DNA from: Heligmosomoides polygyrus polygyrus
Taxonomy: Eukaryota; Nematoda; Chromadorea; Rhabditida; Heligmosomidae
DNA: 64,000 nucleotides
NCBI GenBank assembly: GCA_947396885.1
Contig: OX377202.1
Location: 21,762,001-21,826,000, forward strand
Direction: 5' to 3'
Below are positions 11,881 to 21,250 of this stretch, piece by piece. Position numbers and translations under genes: made by a program. The stretch's first letter is position 1; each line of letters opens with the position of its first letter. Below the pieces are notes generated by a model. The model searched no databases and was not told the origin of the DNA. It saw nothing but the letters and a program-made list of their open reading frames with translations.

Positions 11881-12165
11881 CGCGTGAAGCGCAGCTGGAG
11901 GAGGCACCGACTGTCGCCTGCACCCGATACTAGATTCCTGGTTCGGATCTCCAAGCAAGCCTTCCATCCCTCCGGGGTCGGTGAATTGGTACCAGACTTG
12001 TCTGGGAAGGGTAAAGCGCTGACTTGTTCATCGGCTGCCCACCGCAAGTATTTGCATGGCCAGACACGCATCCAAATCACCTACACGACATCCAGTAGAA
12101 GTAGAATGCGTGACGCATCCAAAAAGGGATTGAGTAACGCCGTCCTTTATCCTTTATCCTTATGT
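11881..12165 (+). mobile_element. tRNA-derived SINE
   Basis: Near the start are a weak A-box-like string (gaagcgcagctgg) and a B-box (ggttcggatctcc). The body has tggtaccagacttgtctgg and gcatggccagacacgcatcc landmarks, and the tail is ctttatcctttatcctt. The same layout recurs at 29466-29758, 62516-62825 and, 3' part only, reversed at 26552-26690. The long ORF 11854-12480 is only a run of open sequence across the SINE. Confidence 0.75.
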
Positions 12166-14310
12166 TGGCCTGATACCTTATCAGCGCTGTTAAACCGCGT
12201 GCCACATCCTCGCTTCGGTTGTCTATTAGCACTCTCCTGTGATATCGTGGTGGTGCTCAACGCTGTTTCTGGAATCGAGTCAGAAAATCAGAATGTTCAG
12301 GGACAAGCTCTGCATGACGCGAGAGTTCTGGTCGTAATGATACATCCTGTTACAGTATACGATCTCTATACCAGCTGCTGTAGGTCTAAAACAAACTGTA
12401 GGACATATCTTGCTCTTCCTCAATTTCTGTATGGGGATAAAATTGAGCCCTGGGCGCGTAATAAAGAGAGTAATTTTTAATAAGGTTTCCTCATAGAACC
12501 CCATTATACCGGCAGTCGTGTTGCATCCAACGCGTCTTAACCGAGTTACTTTGTATTGGCTTTAAGGTAAGTTGGGCAGTTTCCTAAAAAATCTAAGATA
12601 AAACAAGAGTTGCGTCTTTCCGAATAAAAACGCTCTCGCCACCGGTTCTTTAAATCCGACGGTTCGAGCACGAATCATTTATTAGCCTACAACGAGAACC
12701 TCGAACTTGGGGAACTAAACAAACCTAACTAACTAACGATTAACAGAAATAGTACATGGAAGAGAGTCATTTCACGGAGCAGCAACAAGTGGAATAGGAC
12801 ACTTCAAGAAACAAGGAGGATAATAAAGCACCTCACACCTTGAATAGCTAAGATGAAAAAACAAGAACAGTGCTGTGGGTCACGGAGGCAGGCGGCTTCA
12901 CTGAGGTTTACATCGCAAAGCGTAATCGCACCCAAAGCCGCTCTCGCTGCTGCGAGTAATCGAGCCCGTGGCCCCGAAAACAAAATCGCAAAACCCCCTT
13001 TCGCAACGCTGCATCGCAAGTATCCCTCGCTGGCCGTTTCGCAGAAAGGGGGATTTCTTCAAGATGAAGGGAAGCAGAAGATGAAGGAAGATGGTAGAAG
13101 ACGGCAGAAGACGGAAGGAGATGACGAATGACGGTTTCTGCGCTCTGACGTACTCTTTTATGCACTTGAGGAATCTTCTGGAACTGGCGCGCTAGCACTC
13201 GATGACTAGATCAAATTCGAATCAAACTCACGATTGCGTGCGATCAGCGGGTCAGCGGCACTCGCAGCCCTATGACATCGCTCCCTGAGTTGAAATCACA
13301 TGTGTTTTTGTGAAGAAACACAAAAAATCGACATCGAAAGCGTTATAACGAGAGGGGACGGTATGCCGGTTTTGCAATTCAATAATGACAAACTTGGTGA
13401 AGTAATTATTTCTACAGGGGCGATAACTAAGATATTCGATCCATGCAAATCTTATACTTTCACATAGAGCGTCAATTTTTTTTGTAAGCACGCTTTAAAA
13501 CATTCTAAAGAACGGATCCTTAAGGTCAGTTCCAAAAAAAATCCGAGCCACAACGGAGGTCCGATGTAAACTAAATCTTTCACAGAGAAATCTCCATTTT
13601 ACCAGCGCTCAACTGAAGCATTCTAGAACTCGGATTCGACAACCACAGAGACAGTTTCTACTCAAACGGCAATTGAGGTATGCGAATTCCTCCAAAAAGA
13701 AACGTTAGTTGTGCTGTTCCCTAATGACAATATTACAGAAGTCGGAGTCGATAATAGCAAAGTCAGTCACTACTTATGTGACAACTGAGGTAACTGTGCC
13801 ATATAAAATTGAACCTTTTACAGAGAAACGCCAGTTTTACCTACAGGCAAACGAAGTATTCTAGAACTCAGATTCGAAAACCACAGGGTAAGCTTCCACT
13901 CAAGCGGCAGCTGAGGTATGTGATCTGTGTCAATTCCTGCAGAGATAAACGTCAATTGTACCGTTTCCTAATGACAATAATCCAGAAGTCGCAGTCGTCA
14001 ACAGCAAAGTCAATCACTACCCAAGCGACAACTGAGGTAACTGTGCTATGTGAAATTAATCCTTTCGCAGAAAAATTCCAATTTTTTACAAACACTTTTT
14101 TGGAATGATGTATTCCTTAGATTCCGGCAACGACAACATCAGTACCAAGCTAAGCGTCAATTTAAGTACTTGAAACATGTGAAATTAACTTTTTTTAAAA
14201 AAAGAAGCGTCAAGTTTACCAATCACACAAATTAAGAATTCTAGAGCTCGGAGCAGAGAGCAGGTTGTGTAATATATATACAAGCAATACCTGAACTGTA
14301 TAAACCTTTT
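12166..14310 (+). repeat. inverted-duplicated repeat block, copy 1
   Basis: This block, together with the SINE before it, matches 24376-26550 in opposite orientation along most of its length, including landmarks such as gttgcatccaacgcg, the R/K-rich open frame at 12853-13131, and the terminal gagctcgg-gcagagagc region. From about 12640 to 13285 (read on the minus strand) it resembles an LTR: a cataaaag TATA-like box, an aataaataattcg polyadenylation-like box and no coding capacity. That interpretation is tentative. Confidence 0.6.
13485..14290 (+). repeat. tandem array of the unclassified repeat family, copy 3
   Basis: About six degenerate units of roughly 110-140 bp follow one another, each with a ctttcacagagaaa-like box, a gcattctagaactcgg-like box and a gacaactgaggta-like box. 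This is the best-preserved array in the window. Its mirror copy is at 24440-25030. No protein or structural RNA was recognised. Confidence 0.65.
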
Positions 14311-14904
14311 CCAATCACTTACCTTAGCATCTGCCCAGAGGGGGATGGCAGCCTCCGCTTCTCTAGTGTTTTAAAGCCAATTCTTCCGATCAAACGATGG
14401 ACGATGAATCAGCACAAATAGCTGGGGGCGAGTGGTCGACTCCAGAAGTTGAGTAGCACACAAAATTTTTTCGAGCTTCCCTTGGGGAAGAAGGCGGGGC
14501 TTTAGCTCAGCTTCATGAAGTTTTAGCCCTAAAAAATTTTCTCCTGACATTGTAGTCTGGTAGCCCACCGGTCCGTGTGCAGCTCCGCCTCCCTGTCTCG
14601 GCTTTGTCATCATTTTAGCCCCGAGATTATCAGTAGTATAGCGCGCTAGGACGAATATTCTAATAAAATGTATTACCGTAGCTCCTATCCAATAGCAGAG
14701 CAGCACTGCAGTAAGACACTATGTCTAGATACAGCTACACAAACGACATCTATACACAAAACTACAACTACGTTCACACTTCTAAGGAATAATTAATAAA
14801 TTCCTAAGTATCGAGATCAAGTAATTAGGAAAATGGAAATATTCTCTCTAAAGCGCATCATGGTCGAGACATTTTTGTTTAAAATTTTGGAATGTCGGGC
14901 GCCG
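14311..14904. other. no gene recognised
   Basis: The minus-strand open frame of 111 residues (14371-14706) has no recognisable domain and lies between repeats, so it is not called. Confidence 0.4.
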
Positions 14905-15559
14905 ACTGACACATTTTCGAAAAATAGACACAGCATCGAAAGCTGCAAAACCCGATAGGTAAAATTTTTTAGAATATCGGACTCGGACTTCTACATTTTC
15001 CAAAATCTCCAGAGTTTTTAAGATTTTAAAAAAATCGAAAAACTACGTCCGGGAGTGGATATAACATCGAAAGTTGAGAAAGACGAGAGGTAAAAATTTT
15101 TAGAATATCGGAGTCGGACTTTCACATTTTCCAAAATCTCCAGTGTTTTTTAAAAAAACTTTTAGAAAATCGAAAATCTACGTCCGGAAGAAGATACGAC
15201 ATAGAAACGTGCAAAATACAGATTTTAGCTAAATTTTTGAATACCGGACTCGGTCTTCCACATTTTCGAAAAATTTCCAGTGTTTTTAATATTTTTCAAA
15301 AATCGAAGAAGTACGTCCAGGAGTGGATATGACATCGAAAGTTGAGAAAGACGAGAGGTAAAAATTTTTAGAATATCGGAGTCGGACTTTCACATTTTCC
15401 AAAACCTCCAGTGTTTTTTAAAAAGACTTTTAGAAAATCGAAAATCTACGTCCGGAAGAAGATACGACATAGAAACGTGCAAAATACAGATTTTAGCTAA
15501 ATTTTTGAATACCGGACTCTGTCTTCCACATTTTCGAAAAATTTCCAGAGTTTTTAATA
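14905..15559. repeat. 268-bp higher-order satellite (two about 134-bp monomers)
   Basis: The segments starting at 15053 and 15321 (gagtggata landmark) are nearly identical over a full 268-bp period. Each period has two related monomers, one with cgaaagttgagaaagacg and one with catagaaacgtgcaaaat. Both share tccacattttcgaaaa and ccagtgtttttaa-type segments. A more diverged monomer precedes them from 14905. The array resumes at 18169 after the LINE insertion. Confidence 0.8.
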
Positions 15560-15624
15560 CCCCTTCATGTGCCACCTTATCGCGGTGAAGGGGTGAACAT
15601 CACTTACTGATGGCTAACGGCACA
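15560..15624 (+). ncRNA. HDV-like self-cleaving ribozyme at the 5' end of an RTE element
   Basis: The first 65 nt of the element fold as the HDV nested double pseudoknot. P1 is CCCCTTC 15560-15566 with GAAGGGG 15587-15593 (7 bp). P2 is TGTGCC 15568-15573 with GGCACA 15619-15624 (6 bp). P3 is ACC 15574-15576 with GGT 15584-15586. L3 is the 7-nt TTATCGC. P4 is CATCA 15598-15602 with TGATG 15608-15612. J4/2 is GCTAAC, containing the CTAA that fits the CNRA motif, where the catalytic cytosine lies. P1.1 could form only one Watson-Crick pair, a weakness. The predicted cleavage site is just before C15560, exactly where an 8-bp target-site duplication ends. Such ribozymes are known to process the 5' ends of several non-LTR element RNAs. 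Confidence 0.8.
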
Positions 15625-15715
15625 AACGGTCACGCAGTACGCGACGGCGTTTGTCGTATATGGGCGGCTCTCCTGTATCCCTGGCCAGAAACATGCGAGT
15701 AACCAGACCACCGCC

Positions 15716-18140
15716 ATGGCTCAAACAACTGAACCCGCGCCCCAGTCCTCCGCGCGCCGGAGGTGGACTTCTACGACTCGGTTGCACCCACCTACGGCGT
15801 GGGGCCATCTAATCTCGGAGTTAAACAACCAGGACTTCATTGGAATCGGACCACCGGAAACTCCCGCCCACCACGACATGGAAACTGCCCATTCGTCTGC
15901 ACTTATAACTGTCGTTCGATCGCATCTGAGCAGGATCTTCGGACACTGCTTTACAGAAACCGCAACATCAAATACGACGTTATCGCCCTGCAGGAAGCGG
16001 AAGGCAGAACGAAAACCATAAGAAGGACCGACCACAACGAGCTCCTCATTATCGGAGCAAAGGTGGACAGAAAGAATATTGGCGGAGTTGGATTTCTCGT
16101 CAATGCGACAGTGCACCACCTAGTAGACTCTTACAAGATCATCAGTACGCGAGTAGCTGTCTGCAAACCAAAGATCAAGGAACCATGTCCATCATTAATG
16201 GATATGCTCCAACATCTGCGACCACAGACGAAGAAAAGGAGAAATTCTACAAGCTATTCGAAATGACTGTCAACGACGAGAAGAGCTACTACAAAATTGT
16301 CGTTGGGGACTTTAACGCTACCGTCGGTACGAATGATCACGACGAATGGAGGCTAGGACTACATGGAACTTCCTCAAGGAACGAAAACGGAGAGCTCCTG
16401 ATAGACTTTCTATCCAGTCTGTTCGACGTCTCCGTGCTGCCTTCATTTGGCACCGGCTCGGATCACCGTCTTGTCCGTGCGATGCTGACTCTCAAAAAGA
16501 GAATGTTCAAGCGTGACACCCATAAACCGACACCGGTGATGATCCCCACATTCAAGTCTGAGGAGTTGGAATATGCAATAAAGTCGTATGATTGGAATCT
16601 TCTTGAAGATCCATCGGAAGGCTACAACCTTCTCTTCAAAGGACTGTTGAAATGTGCTAGTAGCTCTCGCGAAGCCACATCACCGTCTGCTTCAAGACTC
16701 AACGCACATGCGATTAAGCTCTTGGAGCAAAGAAGAACTGTTAAACTGGATCCTAATGCTTCCCATCTGGAAAAAGTGCAAACGAGATCTTTGCGATCAG
16801 AAGTCAATAATGTCAGCCCTTGTGAATAAGGATGGAACAACGCAAACGTCTCGAAGAGCGATGGAGGCCATCGTTCAAGAAATCCTCACAGATCTGTTTC
16901 GTTCTTCCGGCATTGTCCCGAAATGCTTGATGCCACCAGCTGAGGAAGTACCTCCCATTCTGGAATCAGAAGTTGCTCATGCCATCAGAAGGATGAAGCC
17001 GGGCACTGCTCCCGGACCGGACGGCATTTCTGCTGATCTTCTTCCTGCGGGTGGCAGTGCCCCCTGCTCACTTCTTGCCAAGCACTTCAACCACTACCTT
17101 CGAATTGGTAGGATTCCGGACTCATGGAAGGAGACGAAAACAGTTTTAATCTTCAAAAAAGGTCAGCAGGAGGATATCAACCACTATCGACCCATCAGCC
17201 TTCTCTCGGTTGTGTGCAAGATCTTCACCAAGATACTGCTTAACCACATGGAGCGCTGCTTGGAGGAGTATCAGCCAGTGGAGCAAGCAGGGTTTCGCAA
17301 GGATTTTTTTCTTGCATGGACCATATTCAGACTGTCTCACAGCTCATCGAGAGGAGCCGCGAATACCACCTCCCACTTGTCCTTGTCTTCGTGGATTATC
17401 GGACAGCGCTCGACTGTGGAAATCAACGCCGTTTTGAAAGCGCTGGTGCATGCTGGTATACCATCGCTCTACATCCGACTTCTCGACGAGTGCTTCTCGA
17501 ACACATCGACCACCATCCAGTTGTTCAATCGGAAGCTTAAAATTCCTATCGGGAAAGGAGTACGGCAGGTAGACACGATTTCTCCCAAGCTAATCACAGC
17601 GGCACTCCAGGATTCCATGAAGGACTTTAACTGGGACTATAAAGGCTACCTTGTCGACGGTAAACAGATCAGCAACCTTCGCTTCGCCGACGATATTGTT
17701 CTCATCTCTACCAGCACTGCAGAAGTCGAGGAAATGCTGAACGAGCTCAATGTGGCAGGTATGAAGATTGAATTGGACATGAATATGTCCAAAACGCAAT
17801 TTATGGTCAACCAGTGGTGTGACACGGGACTCGTAAGGTTAAATGGAGTCGCTCTACAACAGATCGACTCCTACGTCTATCTGGGAAGAGAGCTGAACAT
17901 GGATAACGACCTCGCTCCTGAATTCGGTCGCAGGTGACGCGCAGCATGGGCAGCCTTCAGCTCGATTCGCGAAGTCACCGATTAGGTCAAGGATCCCGGC
18001 CTCAGGGCCTCGTATAGATGGAGTCTCCGTGTCACAGAAAGGCTCCCGAGAGACCATAAGAGACCACTGGGACGACCGCCAACGCCATGGGCAGACTCAT
18101 TCTCATGATCTTTCAGAGAGCGGAGTCTGCCTTACTGGAT
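15716..18140 (+). pseudogene. RTE endonuclease/reverse transcriptase, frameshifted
   Basis: A plausible ATG is at 15716. The APE-type endonuclease shows TYNCRSIASEQDLRTLL, VIALQEAEG, YKIVVGDFNATVG and GTGSDHRLVRAML (the GDFN and SDH catalytic motifs). The reverse transcriptase shows GTAPGPDGISADLLP, NHYRPISLLSVVCKIFTK, FVDYRTALDCGN and the catalytic LRFADDIVLIS. RQVDTISPKL replaces the usual RQGDTISPKL. Frameshifts occur near 15740, 16215, 16830 and twice around 17300-17400, and there is a stop at 17937. Length and motif spacing match hookworm RTE proteins up to the C-terminal deletion. It is not functional as it stands. Confidence 0.85.
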
Positions 18141-18168
18141 GAAAGCAGCCAGAAAGTAAGTAAGTAAG

Positions 18169-18300
18169 TTTTAACATTTTTCGAAAATCGAAAAAGTTTC
18201 TCCAGAATTTGATACGGCATCGAAAGTTGCAAAAGGCGAGAGCTACAAAAAGCTAAATTCGCTCCTAAATTTTTCTTCAAAAGTTTTCCCAAGAATTTTC
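18169..18300. repeat. 268-bp satellite, continuation after the LINE
   Basis: The sequence resumes with an attttt-cgaaaatcgaaaaag segment and a gatacggcatcgaaagttgcaaaa segment matching the monomers left of the LINE, then decays. Confidence 0.7.
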
Positions 18301-19255
18301 TGTTTTGGAAAAAACTCAAAAAGCGGATAAATGGATGGAACCGCAGAAAAGCTCAAATCCTAACCTTCAAAAAGCACTGGTAAGCACTTAGAAATTTTAG
18401 ACTGCGAAGGAGAAGCCGATGAAAGGAACTTTTAGTTTTTGAAAAAGTTTTTTAAATGAAATTACGACAAGGTCCCAACAAAAGGGAACGGGAGCCGCAA
18501 CACATCTCTCAGAAGCGAAAAGAGTTAGCAAAATTTTCTACATTGAAGGAGAGCTGGAGAGATGGAAAGAAAAAAGGCTCGTAGCGATATTTTCTGACTG
18601 AAATCTCGTTCAAACCAACTCGTATGTTCTGATTTTTTGGAAAGTTCACTTTGAAATGGAAATTGTGAATAAATCCGTGTTTGGAGAGCATGTTTAAGGC
18701 AGCGAAAATTTCGAAAAGCATTTCCAAGAGGCATGTCCAAAGCTAAAGTCAGTTCCAAGAAGAATTTAACACAGAAACATGCGGTCTTGATTTCAGTAAT
18801 GTCCTTTCCCTTGCTCTAATTCTGCGCGTTAGAGAGAATGGAACATTAGCAGGTGAGAGAAGGATAGTGTATGAAAAGAACATGACCTTAAGAGATCTTC
18901 AGTGTGAGGAATGGCAGAAGCTAGAAAACATCTTTGGAGGAGAAAGGCAAAATAAAGTGCAATAAGTGAGAACAACAAAATATGGAAATAAGTCAGCAAA
19001 TCAACAAACTAACAAGTTAAATGAACACAGAGAATGATGATTATAAGGACGTTATTTCAAGAGGAAAAGTGTGACTTGCTCGAAAGTCGGCATCTCGCTG
19101 ATGGTGGGGTTCAGGTGGTGACGGTGGAGTCTAGAGTTCGACACTCGCAACACTTGATCCCTTCGCTAAGCCTATCGTGGCTGTCCTGACTGTTGTTACT
19201 GATGTCTTCAAAGATTCTTCGAAAGTTTCAGAAAAACCACTCTTCAATATAGAGG
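18301..19255. other. no gene recognised
   Basis: AT-rich, with decayed satellite-like strings to about 18450. No exon was identified, although a 3' UTR of the gene to the right probably occupies the last 100-200 bp. Confidence 0.4.
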
Positions 19256-19652
19256 TCAGCGGGTTATCAACTTGCCGGCGACCATGGTCCACTGGCGCAC
19301 TTCACCCTTAAAGACGTATAATTGTATCTCGAGGAAAAGCACTGGGATGAAGTTCTGAACGCGAGGGAATCATCGAAAACCAGCTTACAGCGCTTATCTC
19401 TGCATTCCCGGAATTTCGGATACCACTCGTGGCGGCAGCGCTTGCGGTAGTCGAATCCCCTCTGAAGCTCTTCGTCGGTCTTCCCGAGTTTGATCCACCA
19501 CCTAAAGAGGACGATGCAGTTTTTCACGATAAAATTCCAATCTAGTCAATGAATCCTTTAATGAAGCATACATCGACGAATTCCGCATCAAGCCTTCAAC
19601 CGGCCTCCTCAAATCGTCGTGACCAAGCCCGGGGGAATCGAGAACGCAGCAT
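19256..19652 (-). CDS. small multi-exon gene downstream in a probable operon, function unknown
   Basis: Two exons are well supported: 19389-19501 (acceptor ctctttag, donor GTAAGC) and 19256-19341 (acceptor ttcatcccag, stop TGA 19256-19258), separated by a 47-bp intron. They join in frame and give WWIKLGKTDEELQRGFDYRK followed by RCRHEWYPKFRECRDKR, then FLEIQLYVFKGEVRQW and a tail ending KLITR. The start is uncertain. An ATG at 19650-19652 gives a basic leader (MLRSRFPRAW) that joins in frame through a donor at 19623, making about 75 residues. An alternative first exon lies in another frame. Two cysteines are spaced C-x10-C. The leader looks like a mitochondrial presequence, but this is inference. 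The gene begins about 100 bp after the stop of the gene at 19755-20701. Confidence 0.5.
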
Positions 19653-19754
19653 GAAAAATTAATTATTACCTAGCCGAAATACTTGCGGTTTGCAATAAAA
19701 AGTACCGCACCTTAATAGGCACTTAAACCCAAGCCTCAAGCCTCTACTATGTAC

Positions 19755-20701
19755 TCAGGCAGATCCTTGAGGTGTGGTTTCTTCCGGCGTTGCCACTTTG
19801 GCTGCTTGAGTAAACCCGAATGGCGTCAGCTGGCTCACAAGCCTACAAAAAACCATGGTAGGATGTTTTGGTAAGCGCCAATTCTCAGACTGATGACATA
19901 CTGCAGATATCGCCTGAAAAAATCTGTGTACCTGACGCGCTGATCGCCTTCAGTATTGCGTGGTCCTGCTCTCCACGAAGTTGTTTGTGTTCACGGCCTA
20001 AAAACTGGAGGTGAGTTGCAACTTAAGCTTCCAGTCGGCCGAAGCTTACTTTGAAGGGCGGACGCTCCGCGATGGTCTGAAGTTTGGTCAGATTTGACGC
20101 CACAATGCTAGAGCCATCCGGAAGCAGAGGTCTCGAATTGGCGCCAACCTTCCTTCTCACGGCGAGGAGTTGTCTCTGCATTGACGGCAGCAGTGTGAGC
20201 ACATGGTCGAGCTAGAAATCAAAGGTTTTTTTAAAACTTGAATAGCTACGTAGAAGCAAAGCAGATTACAACGGTCAGTGATCCTGTTACGACTTGAATT
20301 TGATCGGACACGATCTGGACGAGATCTCGCACAATTGCGTTGGACGACGATCCCAATCTTGCGATGGCCAGCTGCCCTTCCTTTGTGGAGTGCACATTCA
20401 TCCGTGCTCCTTTGAAGCTCTCACTGACCAAGTGCTGAAACAGTGTCGCTTCCTTTCAATGGGGTAATTTCACAGCTCTCGACTTCAGTGCGCAAACCTG
20501 GCACTCAGTTTCATCCTCCGTGCTCCCTATGAACTGTCCGAGCTCCTTCAGTGGGACGAGGTCCCTCTTCAAAAGAGAGGCAGCGCGGTCATGATATGAA
20601 GTGGTCTCCGTTCTGTGGCATCACTGGCCATTTCCATCTTCCTGCGGCCTGTCCTCTCTTTGCACGTTTTCGACGTCGTCTTCGTACGTCCGACCGGACA
20701 T
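19755..20701 (-). CDS. intact six-exon host gene, 208 residues, family not recognised
   Basis: Exons (minus strand, 5' to 3') are 20625-20701, 20498-20564, 20270-20434, 20050-20211, 19937-20004 and 19755-19842. Introns are 60, 63, 58, 45 and 94 bp, all GT..AG, and the exon sum is 627 nt, an exact reading frame from ATG 20699-20701 to TGA 19755-19757. The N-terminus is acidic and polar (MSGRTYEDDVENVQRED), followed by DLVPLKELGQFIGSTEDETE. A helical, coiled-coil-like middle reads VRDLVQIVSDQIQVVTGSLT then LDHVLTLLPSMQRQLLAVRR. The C-terminus is low-complexity (ATPEETTPQGSA). There is no signal peptide or membrane span. It may be a small subunit of an intracellular complex, which is inference from the helical pattern only. 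The first intron has an alternative acceptor 2 bp upstream that does not keep the frame. Confidence 0.75.
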
Positions 20702-21142
20702 GCTGCTGGACGCAGAATCTTATTAGTCTTAGCCATTACTGCGGACCCGACGATGGGGTAAGCGTTTCTGATAGAAAACCTTAAGAAGGACAACTCCTTG
20801 AAGAAACGGTTTTTGCGACGTTGCCCCTAAGACCATCGGTAGCTGCTCCCTTTGCGGGGGGATTGCACTCCCCCAAGACGACGCGAGGCTTTCAATAGAA
20901 TTAGTTACAAATCGATATGCAAAATTATTCAAAATCTCACAGCTCTTTAACAGTTTGAAATTCAAAGCCACAACAATCAAATAGAATTAGATAGAATAAG
21001 TTGCATAACTGTATAAATTTCCTCAACAACATAAACTCAATATCACAACGATCACAAGCGAAAGACAACAATGAGAACAACGACAACCACAACCTTAAAC
21101 ATGCTTTGTTTCGCCTCTACCTTCATACAAAACATGTTTAAA
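20702..21142. other. 5' flank of the host gene; nothing else recognised
   Basis: This includes the promoter side of the minus-strand gene. No TATA box or trans-splice leader site could be assigned. Confidence 0.4.
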
Positions 21143-21250
21143 ATTAGTTACCCCGAGGCTCTTCAGAGAAGAGGGTAACTAATTAACTTGGTTGTTAGTA
21201 CATTACAAAGTAATACATTAGTGTGCTTTATGTACCAACAACCTAGTTTT
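21143..21250. repeat. two adjacent stem-loops at the edge of the Penelope-like element
   Basis: Stem 1 pairs TTAGTTACCC (21143-21152) with GGGTAACTAA (about 21173-21182). Stem 2 pairs ACTTGGTTGTTAGTACAT with ATGTACCAACAACCTAGT, 16 of 18 positions, at about 21188-21248. On the minus strand they lie just 3' of the element's coding region. No hammerhead core was found in them. Confidence 0.6.

Larger units (their letters stand above)
15560..18168 (+). mobile_element. RTE-type non-LTR retrotransposon, full 5' end, internal deletion
   Basis: The element is inserted in the 268-bp satellite. The left flank ends TTTTAATA immediately before 15560. The right flank begins TTTTAACA at 18169 and continues the satellite, so these are an 8-bp target-site duplication with one mismatch. 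The 5' end is an HDV-like ribozyme and the 3' end is a short taag repeat (agtaagtaagtaag). The protein (next entry) lacks part of its C-terminal domain: the frame jumps from the AAWAAFSSIREVTD region to RPLGRPPTPWADSF, missing the stretch that relatives carry between them. Confidence 0.85.

Noticed and set aside
11854..12480. 208-residue plus-strand ORF
   Set aside because: Runs across a SINE and into the repeat block; the other SINE copies do not keep it open.
12853..13131. Open frame MKKQEQCC... conserved in the mirror copy at 25411-25641
   Set aside because: The conservation is that of the whole duplicated block. The frame crosses an LTR-like segment, has no domain and differs at its end between copies.
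21143..21250. Hammerhead motif expected for Penelope-like termini
   Set aside because: ctgaaga occurs on the minus strand, but no GAAA box or stems in the right order follow.
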